This document shows positions 11,582 to 23,639 of a DNA stretch of 64,000 nucleotides, one piece after another. The position numbers and the translations under genes were made by a program. Origin of the DNA: Theristus sp. LFF4_11 (Eukaryota; Nematoda; Chromadorea; Monhysterida; Xyalidae); the NCBI GenBank assembly GCA_030248135.1, contig JASANC010000783.1:1-64000 (forward strand), written 5' to 3'. The notes beneath the pieces were generated by a model. That model saw only the letters and a program-made list of their open reading frames with translations. It was not told the origin of the DNA and ran no database searches. How positions within the stretch are numbered: the stretch's first letter is position 1; each line of letters starts with the position of its first letter.

Positions 11582-14500
11582 ATGCAGCAGCAGCAACCAC
11601 CGCCGATGTATCCGGGTCCGGTCGGCACGGCGGCGCCCCCGGGTGCACCTCAAGCAATGCCAGGTCCATCCATGGTCGTCGTTAGCAGCGCGCCAACCAG
11701 TCAACCGCTGCCAGGTAAACAAAACGAAGAGTTGTCAAAAGAAATAAAACCGTGTTTTCAAAAAAAAAACAGGTTGCTGCAGTTCCGCTTTTTTAGTGGG
11801 TCTTTAATAACCATAAAAATAGAAAATAATCGTCGTATTTTCTGCTTCGGTACGGTGTAGGGTTGTTAAACAAAAATGAAAATTTTTTTTTTTAAAAAAA
11901 AAAGTGATTAAAAAAAAAACAAAAATGCCGATTTTTTTTTTAAAAAAAAAAATTCGAAAAATTTTCCTCTAATATGCTCTGAAAACCTCAATTTTGGCAC
12001 AATTTTTCGAAAGTTCAACAAAAATTTTCTTTGATTATACCTCGTAAAACCTTTAGCAGTCGATTTTGGGCCGTTTTACCGACTGATTTTAGGCTTCGAC
12101 AACATCTGCGATGAAGTTTTTGAGCGTCCCAAAGCTTAGCCTACCATTTCCGATGCAGATAAGGTGACGATTAGCCTCGCAGAGCGTCCGATTGTGCTCG
12201 CTGCACCGTTTGCAAGCGCTACGTTGTCTGGTTGCTGCTTCGTGTCGTGTCGTCGCGACACCATCAGAAGAATTGATCGAATTTCAAGGCGGTATGTTTG
12301 TCTTCACTTTAGCATTAGCTTAGCTGGGGACAATTAGTGACGTTTTGGAGGTCAAAACACAAGAAGAGGCATGGTGACGGTTTGGAAAAGGGGTAATTGA
12401 GGTCACCAAAACAAAATCTGCAAAGTTCCGCCATACGGGTGTCATTCGGGAGGCGCTTGCATATCATATGTGGTTCTTCGGACTCCCTGATTGATTTAGC
12501 ACAACTTTGATTTTTGAAATTTTTTTTTTTAAAAAAAAAATTTTTTTTTTTTAAAAAAAAACAAAAATGACGATTTTTGTTTTTTTTAACAACCCTAGTA
12601 CGGTGTCGATTTTTTAGTTGCAATCCGGAATGTCAGTTGCAAAAACATTGTTTCCAAAGATGTGAAAAATCTTTTTGTTCGCGTCTGCTTCAAAAAATAA
12701 AGACAACAATTTTTCGAACTCAATCTGCTGATTAGTTTTTTGAATTTGAACACGCGCTGACCGGTTTCATCCGTTCAATGCTGCGATGTTTGCGTTTTTC
12801 AATTCAGTGCCGCAGTTGAATTTTCTTGGAAAGTTCTGAATGTCTCTAAGCCGTCAAGGACAAACAGGATCAAATAAAGTCTCCGAAGCAATCCTAAATC
12901 AATGAACGTTTCCGTGCTTACAGCTGTTGTTTTGTTTTTTTCAAATGTGTTTCTTTCAGTTCACCATTCAAGTGTTTTCGGTAACCGCTAAGCACACACG
13001 CGTTTCGTAAATGCAGACGCGATTAGAATTTCAATCTCGGCTTTTAGTTTATTTAATTTTTAAATTGAAGCGTTAAATTCCATATGTTTTTGTAATTCTG
13101 CAATTCGGTTCGCTCAATTTTGTAACTTCCGCAAAGGCAATCCATTTTCTTCGTTTGACATTATTTGAAATTGAAATTGTTCACCAATAAAACTGTGTCC
13201 CAACATTGACCAGCAATTCGAAATCGAAACTAACACGCTTTTTCAGGCGCCCCACCGGCCCCACTGATAGCCACCGCAGGCCCGGGCCCGTCCACTTCAT
13301 CCGGGCCTCCCGTTCCGGCAGCGCTGCAACAGAAAGTGCACCTTTGGGCGAATCAGGGCTTTGCCGTCGATTCTGGCATTCATTCGGGTGTCAGCAGTGG
13401 GGTGAGTTGGTTTTTGTTGGCGAGTTGAAGCTGTCTGATTGATTGATTTGAATTTGGACGCAATGATTGGTTGCAGAGATTGCATGAAGCAAAGTAGCAC
13501 CAGCACGCACACGCAGCCTGACTGATTTCAAAAGCTGTCAAATTGCATTGCTGGGCAAACAATTCATGAATCATTCATGACTTGTGGTTTGATTTTCAGG
13601 CACCTTCTGTGATCTCTGGCAAAACGTCCATCCACGATGAGCTCATCGACAACATGTCCAGTTTTTCGAGCGAGTTTGCAAATTTTCGCGAGCAACAGCA
13701 ACACGGACAGGATGGTGAGTTGTTTTGTTATTGTTTGTTTTTGCAAGACATCAAAGTTTTGAACTGAGTTTAAATCGACTGAATGGACGTGTTTCTTTTT
13801 AGTTTTAAGTCAATTATTAATTTTTTTAAATTTCATTTCAGAGCGCTTCCAAGCAGTCATGTTCAACCCCACTGACTCATCGCAATTGAGCAGTGCAATA
13901 CCGAACATTATAAAATTGCTCGAGGATTCTGATGTGGTCGGTTTTTTAACGTTCATTGTTTGGTCTTGTTTCGATTTTGCTTTTGATTTGAGGAGGAAAA
14001 CTGCTGTGATGTAAAAGAAGCGGCTGCAACTGATTCATGCTTTGTAAAATTGGTTGTACAAAAAGCCAAAGCGCCGTGTTGGCATTCAGCTGCACTGCAG
14101 TGCAACGGTGCTGATTGGCTGCATCGTCTTTGTTGTGTTATCATCCTTTGGTTCGAGGACTCCGTGCGTTGTTGCCTCCGTAGCCGTCGTTGTGACACGA
14201 GATGGCATGTGTGTTCTAAGCAGTGCTCGGCACGGGTCTCGTGTTTGCAGGTGGTCGTGCGACAGGCAGCGTTGACGGTGCACATGATGTGCAAGCAGGC
14301 GCAGCACATCCCGACCATCATAAACGCGCCGCAGCTCGTCAAGACCGTCGTGGACGTGCTGAACACCAAGGAGGACGTTGACGTGCTCAGGCATTCCATT
14401 GGTTAGGGCACGGCACTCGTTTCAGTCGGACGCAGGCCTTTCAAAAAATTGAACGAGTGATGCCTTTGGTTTTGATGAATGGTTTTGGTGATGCCCAGCA

Positions 14501-17500
14501 AGTGAACGTGTGGCTGCGCGATGTTTTGTGTGCCTTTGTTGCTGTAGCATTTGTGCTACTACTATTGTATCGTGTTACGCTTCTGCAGGCACGCTGTACT
14601 TCCTGACCGCGTACTCAGAGGGCATTCAGTTGGTGTGTGCGTGCGGCGGCATCGAGCCTCTCGTGAAACTGCTCGGGTAAGAGACAAGACGTGCTTGGGC
14701 GGACGTTGGGGCCACCCGAGTTTGTTTGCCTGAAAAACGTCAGGTTTTGCTGTGTGGGCTGTGGCCTGCACTGGACTAGACGAATCGGGCCCGCCGCTGT
14801 CTTCGCGTACCAGGCGAAACCGCAAAAGCGTGTGCAGCACTTGCGGTGTCCATTCGCAGGCGACAAACCAATCACTGACGATAAACTTGAACAAAACCCA
14901 ACTGTTTGCAATTGGCTGATTGGCCATCGGCGGCATTTACATTTACGTGTTCTTGTCGGTCACACAAACAATTTTGGAGTATTTACTGCATAATTTCATA
15001 AAATTGGAAATCACCGATCAACCAATCAATCAGCTGATGTACAAACAAGATCGCATTGACTGTTACAAAAACAACGCTCACATCAGCAGGCGAGGGAGTG
15101 ATCATATGATTGCAAACGTTTCTACTATTAACAGAATATTTTACAAATGTTCGAAGCCTCTTTCAAAGCACCGTTCAGTTTCCCCGGGAGCACGTCGGTC
15201 GGCTCGTACGCGATCACGACACTGCACAACATCGTCATGCACAAGGACCGCATCGCGCAGGTGAACGTGCTGCAGGCGCTGCGTCACGCCGGCGGCATCG
15301 AGGCGCTGATACCGCTGCTGGACAGGGACCAGGAGAAGGTGATCACGCTCGTCGCTGACATCCTCCACCACGTCGTCTCCGAGCACAAGCAGAGCAAGGT
15401 GCGTTACAGGTGCAAGTGTGCTGGTGATTGGTGATGTTAGGGGGTCTATGCAGAGTTTGCCTGTTGTCTGCGCCGCAGCTGTTAACGTGGTGTAGTATGC
15501 GCATTCGGCTGGTTGCACTAATTAATACGCCCAAATCAACAGCAGCCAATCAGCTGCGCTCTGTGATTAATGTGCCTTTCTTTAATCAAATTTGAATGTG
15601 AGATGGTGTTTGGCGCAATGATTGGTTGTTTTACCGGCAAGACACAACCCTACAAGCAAAATGTCATGTTTGAGTTCGGCTGTTCTTGTCCTTTGACTGT
15701 TCTTCAACAATTCCCTTGTGTTGCCATTGATCAACCAGTATTATTACATCTTTTGCAGCTTGTCATGCTGCAGCGCGGTGGCACCGTCAAGGTGGTGCAC
15801 ATCCTCGCGATGCGGCAATACGAGAAGCTGCTGTACATCGCCGCTCGATTGTTGAAAGTGCTCAGTGTTTGTGAGCACAACAAGAAGGCAATCATACAGA
15901 ATGGTGAGAGCGAGAGCCGGTGGTGGGGCACAGTTGAGCAGTATTAGTTAAAAATGAATGCTTGGGAGTAAATTTGAAATGTGAACTTTTTAAAGTGCAA
16001 AAAATGCGAAAATTTCTGTGTCATGTTGTCGTGTCACTTCCCTAATTTTTACAAATCGCTTGGAATGATTTCTGTTGTGCACAATTGTTTCGCAAGAAAA
16101 TTTGGTTGTCAAATACGACACCTGACCGCTCTTTGTCGAAACTGACGATTCTTCTGTTATGTGCCATTAACAGGAAATTCTGTAACTTTTCTAAACTACC
16201 AACTTCTCAGGCGGTCTCCAAGTGCTGCAGCGTCACTTGGTGCACCCGTCCACCCGATTGGTGAAGCATTGCGCGTTGACATTGCGCAATTTATCGGACG
16301 CCGCGAATCAGGAGCCGAACGTGGAAGAGCTGCTGAGGACGTTGATCCAGTTGCTCGGCTCTTCCGACCAGGACATCGTCGGCTGCTGCGCCGGCGTGCT
16401 CTTCAACATGTCCGCCAACAATCGAACTAATAAGGTGCCGTTTTCGGTTGTTCGCTTTATGTAGTTTTGAATATTCGTCTTTCACGCTTTTCTGCCGCCA
16501 CTGGGTGGGACGGGACATGTGGTTGGTTGTTTGGCTGGTTGACGTGCAACACGTGCGCTGATTGGTTGCGCCGCCGTCATTGAGTCTGCCTGCAGTGTGT
16601 TGTTGTTTATTGCGATTGCCGTCACTGCGAAAATGGTGCAGCAACAATTCGGCGTCGTCCAGGCTGTGCTTGAGCGATATTTTTCGGGCACATTTTCGGC
16701 AGAGAGCGAATGCTTGCTCCGACGCTGGCGCATTGCAGCGCTTTGTCCCTGTGTGGTTAGGTTGTGTCATATGTGCCTTTTCCGCTTGCCGGAGCTCCAA
16801 AGACACAATTGCTCAATAGAGTCGGGTTTTGCTGACTCATTCAACCAGCAGTGTGGCTAAACGTTCACTTTTCAGCAAACCATGTGCCAGTGTCACGGCG
16901 TTGAGGAGCTGGTGCGCACGCTGATGTGTGCGTTCAACGGCACTAACGCACATCACATATTCACACTGCTGGAATCGGGTGGGTGTGAATGCGCTTTCGG
17001 ATTTGAACGGAATAGAAAAACGGACTGTGTCTGGTCTGGGAAAGCTGTCTTTAATTTTTCGCAAATTGTGAATACCGGCATTTGAATCTGGCACATTGGC
17101 TGATTGCTGCGTATCTCTAATTCGACCAAGCAGATCCCAATTATAAAGCAGCCAATCAGCTGATTGCCTATGATTCACAGTTTGACTGTAGATTGAAGCA
17201 TCCTCCCATTTACCATACTTTTCTCGGAAGTATCAATTTTGCTGTCGTCGTTGTTGTTCTAACTCGAGAGTGCCAGGCAAGTGCACAAAACAGCCAGTGT
17301 CCCCTTGACAACTTGTCCCCACGGCCAACCGCTGCCGGCTGCTTGCTCAGCACTGTGCGCCCTGCGTCACCTGACGACCGTGCGTGGCCACGATCTGGTG
17401 GCAGAGGCACACCGCCGCTTCATCGACGTCAACGGGGGCCAGATCGTCATCAATCTGGTGGCCACGATGCTGCCGAAACTCATAAAGCCGGCGCTGCAGA

Positions 17501-19944
17501 TTCTCAAGAACCTCTGCACCGTGGACGCGCCGCCCGAGCACATCGCAGTGAGCGGCTGTTGGGTTTTTGTGGGGTTTATTGACGTGAACTGCGACAGGTG
17601 CACTCGGACAGAGTTGCTCGACTCGAACTAAGCGGTGTATGATATGCTGATTGGGTGAATTGAAATGGTTGGCGTGGGCGTAGACGCCTGGGCTGGTCGG
17701 AAGACAGGCTAAAAAGCGTACAGAACGCCGCCAACTAGGGCACCCATCGACTTTTTATCATTATACACTCCTTGGAGGGGCTCGATCCCTCGAACGCACA
17801 GAGTCAACTCGAACCAGGCAGGCGGCCACGAGGGGGTGACAAATTAACCAGTCAACTCGTGTTAACAGAACTAAAAACAAACTTGTCTATTTTTCAGTAC
17901 GTTCGTGAGCTTCGCTCGCAAGCAGCCGATCCAAACTACCACGGCAAGTCGTTGGTGGAGCTGGCGGTGCAGGTGACCCAGTTGGCCATCAATGAACTCA
18001 GGCAGCAGCAGCAACAAGCCGTACGTGCTGCTGGTTCACTTGTCGTTTTTCTTTTGAGAGAGTAAAATGGCGGAGTGGAGTTCAACACTCTGGAAAAGAA
18101 ACATGGAAACAAGATCAGTCAATCAATTTTAGCACGTTTCTGAAACATTAGTCCAATCAGCTTCAGTGGCTCAATTAGCAGTAGACATTCAACACTTTGG
18201 CAACTGTGCGCAGACGCCGCCGCCACCGCAGGAGATGCTGCAGCTGATGTTTGCGACGAGCTCGCTGATGAGCGGCATGGCGCAGGACGCGTTCGTACGG
18301 ACGCACATGCGGCAGCTGCACATTTTCACGCTGCTGTTTCAGGTGAGACTGAGAATGGAAACGCAAGCGGCCAAATGCCAATTAAAAAACAAAATAAAAC
18401 AGCTCACACGCCAGCCTAATCAATGCGTAATGGCGATCAGATAGAGATTGTTATTAAAATAACCATTTTTAACAATTTGTGTGCTTTTCAACGTTTTTTC
18501 AACAATATACTTATATTTATGGCAATCATACTGATTGTTGTTGTTCGTTTCCAGCTGTTCCACATTGAAGACGTCGCCGTGAAGCGCGCGGTGTGCGGAT
18601 TGTTGAGCGAATTGGCACAGGACATTGAGGGCGCTGAGATGCTCGAGAGAGAGGCAGGCCCGCAGTTGCTGGCGGACATCGCCGAATTGGCACATCGCTG
18701 CCCCGACCAGCGCACAAGTGGGTTCTGGTGCTTTTTTGTTTTAGTGGTGTCATTATTTTGTAGTTGAGATGTGGAGCACAGTTTGTGACTTTTTCCCGCA
18801 GTCACTGACTTGAGATTATCAGTGTTTTAGATTTCCTGTATAGATCAGTGTTTCCTGTATAATTTCCTATGCGTTTTCCTTTTGGTATTACTTTCTGTTG
18901 CCTTCGTTAATATTTCACATCGAGCCTGAACTGGATATTGTGAGCAACCCAACCTCGTTGGCCCGTGTAATCTTTGCGAATTTGAATGGAACTCCACTCA
19001 CTGCATAGCCACATTTCTGTGTCACCCCATTTGCATTTCCAGTGTGCGCGTGTCAGAGCATCCAGCAGCGTTTGACCGACAGCCGCGAGCGTCTGAGCAT
19101 GCAGATGATGGCGCCTGGACTGGCGATGTTCGGCAGCAACAACACGCCAACGAGGCCTGCCGCTGGCGCTGGCACTGCCGCTGACTCGGGCGTCGCCTCG
19201 TCCACTGGCACCATGGACACGCCGCCAAGCAGCATGGCGCACACGCAGCACGTGCCGCAGGCGGACATGCAACCGGTGAACTTTGACGACATCGCATACG
19301 CACAGCAACTGCACGATGGTACGAGGCACACTCTGCACTGGTGGTGACGTTTGCGCGGGGAACGTTGTGGTGTCATGGGGGAATTGCAAATTTAACTGTC
19401 ATTTGACATGGTGATTCTCGGTGGATCTTGAATGTCAGGTTGTATTCGTAGCACACTGCCAGCCTTTCAGCTGGCAAACTGCTACTTTTTCACAACAGCC
19501 TTTTACCACTACGAACTTGCCAAGCCGAGTGGCAACAGTCGATATGTTCTTCGTGTAACTTTTCAGACGGAGCCTATTTTAAGCTAACCGCTTGTCTCTT
19601 CTAGACACGAAACTTCAATTTCTGTACATTGAACCATCAACCCCTTGCAAACATGGACAGCAGCAAGCGTTGTGTTCCCATTTCTCGGAGCACCTTCAAC
19701 CACAGTCTGTCGCGTTCTCGCAGGTCTCAGTCCGTCGCACATCGATCAGATGACGCTGCTGGACAGCCCTGGCGATTGGCTGATGCCGGTGCAGCCGCCC
19801 GGCACCCCGGTGCACCAAATGAGCGTTGGTGCGCACCAACAAGCAGCACCTGGTGTAGCAGCGCAGCACCAGCACTTGCAGCAGGCTGCTACCTGGCCTC
19901 CGCCACCGCAGGATCCCGGTGGCGGCGATGCGATGCAAATGTGA
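11582..19944 (+). CDS. beta-catenin / armadillo
   Basis: Armadillo-repeat protein, Wnt co-activator and cadherin adaptor. Exons: 11582-11714, 13247-13401, 13600-13714, 13842-13936, 14251-14401, 14589-14676, 15179-15398, 15759-15903, 16211-16434, 16876-16978, 17351-17547, 17898-18020, 18214-18342, 18555-18717, 19043-19318, 19724-19944; total 2538 nt, 845 residues. The donor of exon 4 could be 3 nt earlier. The N terminus is Pro/Ala-rich, then HLWANQGFAVDSGIHSG: the DSGxxS phosphodegron read by beta-TrCP, with further Ser/Thr for GSK3/CK1. Armadillo repeats follow, for example SYAITTLHNIVMH, LLKVLSVCEHNKKAI, LTLRNLSDAAN and LCALRHLT. Lysines matching human K312 (DQEKVI) and K435 (LLKVLSV) of the ligand groove are present. 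The tail is Gln/Pro-rich and ends GDAMQM, without the DTDL PDZ motif of vertebrates. The stretch matching the human alpha-catenin-binding region is largely missing (see findings). Confidence 0.95.
11858..12597. mobile_element. hAT-like non-autonomous element in beta-catenin intron 1
   Basis: Ends are inverted repeats ('tagggttgttaaa' and 'ttaacaaccct'). The 8 bp GTACGGTG flanks it on both sides (11850-11857 and 12598-12605), the target-site duplication size of hAT transposons. The interior has long T and A runs near both ends and no transposase frame. Confidence 0.85.
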
Positions 19945-21188
19945 ACCGGCTCGCATTGGCGTCGTGATTTGTTTCGGCACATGACATAAAGCACGTTCTT
20001 GGTTGTTTGGTTTTACCGTTTGATTGCGAGACTTATTGCTCTGAAGTCTGTTTATGTGCGACGGCCACGCCACGGCCGTTCAACGAACTGTTTTCTTTCC
20101 GATTTTCACAAAGAAAGCTCATTTTCAAACTGTACCGCTTATACGTTGAGACAATTTTGGAAATTATCATGCAGTTCTTGACGTTGAAAAGTTTGAACTG
20201 CTACAAATGCATGGGACAACTGCTTCGTTTTTCTCGCCTGCACTAAACTGTTCGATCTTCGTTCAATGTTAGTCATTTTACTGTGTACATTTGATGGCAT
20301 CTGTTATTGACACGTCAATTTTCAAGTTGAGTTTTTGAGTTATTACTTGACCATTAGCCGGTTGTTCATGCAGCTTTTACGTTGTTGATTTGCAACTTTT
20401 CAATAGTTGATCACAATTTGAGCGATACGATTTTGTCAAACTTTTTTCAGCAATAATCTGATTGTCTTCATGTGTCTTCTATGTTTTGACAGCACAGCTT
20501 GATCTTTTAATGTTTTTGTGCTTTATTTACTTTAGCGAAACATGGAACTGTCACTCAGCAATATAAGTTTCATAGTGCCGAATTTGACTTTCCGTCTCCA
20601 GTTGATTGTTTGCAGTTTTTTTGAATTTTTTCTAAACTTTGTGAAACTGAAATAACTCTCACATTTACCAGTATTACCACGTTTTATTATTGGCATTTTG
20701 TCTTTGTCAGTATGTTTTGTGATTTGTCGTGGTTAATTTTAGTGTTCTATGTGGTTTGCTTCACGAATTCAGCATTCAGTATCGGGTGTGTTTTTTGGAT
20801 TGTTTTTTTATTTGGAGTTATAGTAAAGTAAACTGTGGTAAAATAAATACAACGAGGCTGGAAATTGGCTGATTTGAGAAAAAGTCAACGGTTCAGCGGT
20901 TTCTAATGTCATCCGCAAAATTGGTCTATTAAACTTCGTAAGTGTTAAGAAAACATGAGGAGTTTCCCTTTTTAAAGATTGACAGCAGTCGAGCAAGGCG
21001 TAATTGGTTTGGTAAGTTCAGGTTTTGTGTTATTTTGCGTTCTCTGGAAGTGACTGGCTTGAGTCAGTGTAGTTTCAAATCGATAGGAATCTGCATCGGG
21101 CGTGAGACATTGACCATCTGGCAGCGGAGTTGTAAATAATGTGAAACACGCTGTTTTGCTCTGAAAAATCGGTTGCAAAAAAGCCACC
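19945..21188. other. 3' UTR of beta-catenin and intergenic
   Basis: AT-rich with no credible coding frame. An AATAAA-like signal near 20840 ('aaaataaatac') could end the beta-catenin transcript. The rest is upstream sequence of kelch gene A. Confidence 0.4.
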
Positions 21189-23276
21189 ATGTCGGTAAAA
21201 GTAGTTTCGGTTGCAATTTTTTCCATTTGTTTTACCGTGGCAGGTGCGATTACGGGCATCGTCATTCCGGGGACGTACAATGGTACGGGACAAGTGTATT
21301 GGCCGGACGCTGGGGGCGTGCTGCAACGGAACAACTTCGGTGCGTTGAAAACTGTTTTGAATCAAATTTTTGTGACGACGTTTCACACTTGTATTCAGTT
21401 TAACTTGAGGTTCAGTTTCAATAGAAAACTATCCAAAACGCTGATATTTGAATTTCACGCGCTCAGAATAGTGGAGCACACATCTGACAAGGTGTTTAGT
21501 TTCCAAGATAATACGCCGCCAAGACGCCCAATTTCAGGTGTCAACAATGCTGTTCTGTTTCCGGCCGTCGCTCGCTGCAACTACTGCAAGGTTTACACCA
21601 GCGGTGGCTTGTTTGAGGAGCAAAATATGTTTTCGAGTGAGATAATCGAGTATGATCTGGTAAATGCAGAGAGTCGGGTCATCGCCAATATGACCACGGC
21701 ACGCAACAGACACTCAATGGCGTGCTACGCCGAGAAACTGCTGTGCGTTGGCGAGTTTGCTTGTTCATTTTTTCTTGTGCCTCTTAAGGGGGATTTAGCA
21801 ACTAGTTTTTTTGTCCGTATGCACGGACACGACACTTAAAAATTGGCAACGCGATTTAGAAATCGTGTCGTGTGTGCTTGTGCTATCTTAATGCACTGCC
21901 GACACAATTGGTTTGCGCACAGGATTTTGAACGACTTCTGTGCATACGGACATAAAACTAAATGGTGCTTTCGCCGTAACAAATTGATTGTTTTGTGAAA
22001 TCGGCTAACGAACCGAACGAAACTGATGCGTGTGCGTATGACAGGCTCATGTTTTGTTTAGCACATGGGGTCATTTTGGCCCGATACGTTTGAATAAATA
22101 GGCTGCATTAGATTTCGTAGCTTGCGTTGTTAAAAAAAGGTGAGTGGTTGCTTTCTCGAAAACGCATTTTTGATCGGACCCTGACATGTCCTAATGAACA
22201 TCCTATACCAATTACAGATACATTTGCGGTGGTCACAACTCAGTTGCATACGAGCTGGCAAGCTGTGAAGTCTGCCACATCGAAACGGGCGTCTGCCAAC
22301 CGATTGCACCAATGCCAGCCAGCAAGTCGGACCATGCTGCGTTGGTGGTCAACGGTCAAATGTGCGTGCGGCGGTTTTTCTATTTCCTAACTGATCATCA
22401 GAGAAAACGACAAAACGTCAATCTAAAATATTGAAATCGCACTCTAATTTTGAATCTGCAGTGTTATAAAATATGAGAAACTATTATCAGAGAAGACTAA
22501 AATAAAAGTAAGTCGTTTTTGTGGTTGCAAAAACCGGTACGTGAGTAAATTTTGAAGTGGAATTTAGAGCAACGTCTTCTCAAGTAGTTTTTGTTTGGGG
22601 TGGACGAAGGGTATACAGATTATTCGTTTTTAATGATAAAGCTGTTAGTAGTTTAGTTGTCTGTATCTATACTTTGTAACAAATCGTTGTTTCACTCAGG
22701 TATGTCGCCGGTGGTGAGGACCAGGCGGTGTACCGCTACGACATTTCGAAACAAGAGTTCAGCACATTGGAGGTGTCTCAATTGAAGCACGGCCAATTTC
22801 CCGGTTTCGTTCACCTGTATGGCGCACGTCTTTTACTGTGCGGCGGCTTTGCGGGCTGCGAGATCTACACGATCGCAACAAACACTTGGGCTTACTCGCA
22901 ACCATTTATTAACACGCGCATGTACCTCGGCATGGTGGTTGGTCTTTCTCCGAAATTTAGGTTCCCGTTTAGCTTGCTGTTTGCCTGGGCATGTTTCACA
23001 GGTCAAAAATTTAAGTGCAGCCAGTGCACGTTGTCAGCCTGGTTGCAGCATCACATTCGATTGTAACCGTCGTTTCCCCTGTTTTGTTAGTTGTATCGCG
23101 ACGACGTTTATGTGGTTGGTGGCTGGGATGGCACTGTGGGTGGTACCACGGAAGTTGAACGATACAACGTCGTGAACAACACATGGACGAAGGTTTCGCA
23201 ATTGCTGGTGGCGCCGACCGACAATGCACAGACGGCGGTGTCGGTTGAACAGTGGTGGTGCTCAAGCTCAAAGTGA
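21189..23276 (+). CDS. secreted kelch-repeat protein A
   Basis: Exons 21189-21339, 21538-21754, 22218-22361, 22700-22937, 23091-23276 give 936 nt, 311 residues, in phase. The protein starts with a signal peptide (KVVSVAIFSICFTVAGA). It continues as kelch-type beta-propeller blades with the diagnostic Gly-Gly pairs: VYTSGG, YICGGHNS, YVAGGEDQ, LLLCGGFAG, VYVVGGWDG, each followed by a Tyr/Trp position such as NTWAY or NTWTK. That is about five recognisable blades. Cysteines are frequent (ARCNYCK, SCEVCH), as expected for an extracellular fold with disulphides. There is no BTB or BACK domain, so this is not a cullin adaptor. A paralogue lies at 37056-38668. The function is unknown; extracellular kelch proteins bind ligands or matrix, or may be lineage-specific secreted factors. 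The second donor (GA|gtttgc) is weak but conserved in both copies. Confidence 0.85.
21803..21961. repeat. MITE-like element in kelch A intron 2
   Basis: The left end carries 'ttttgtccgtatgcacgg' and the right end 'ctgtgcatacggacataaaa', an imperfect terminal inverted repeat about 160 bp apart. It is absent from the matching intron of kelch B. Confidence 0.65.
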
Positions 23277-23639
23277 TCGGCTTGAGATCCGAATGTGAAT
23301 TCAGATTCGGACACTGGAATTGCTTTCGAAAGTGCTTTCTTATTTATGTATTCTCATGCTTGCCTACCACAACACGAATGGAGTTGAATGAAGCACACTA
23401 TCATGCGGATGCGCGAGCGAGCGCAGCGAGCGGACAGCGCATCACGCATAATATGGTTGTACCGCTCGCGCGCGTGTTTCAAACTTTCTCGCTGCGCTGC
23501 AGCGAGCATAGTATAAGCCACAAACTTGGTTCTGTGCACACGAAACGAACACCCAAAGTTGTGCTTGGAGCCGCGAAAAAAATTTTAACGGACAACTTTT
23601 CATACGCTGTTGACACGAAAAACCTATTCTGAAATTTAT

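Noticed and set aside
23395..23530. Possible CRISPR-like or satellite repeat with 'gcgagcgagcgcagcgagcg'
   Set aside because: Only a short GC-rich palindromic patch with no regular spacing; a weak relative near 28000 suggests a worn transposon.
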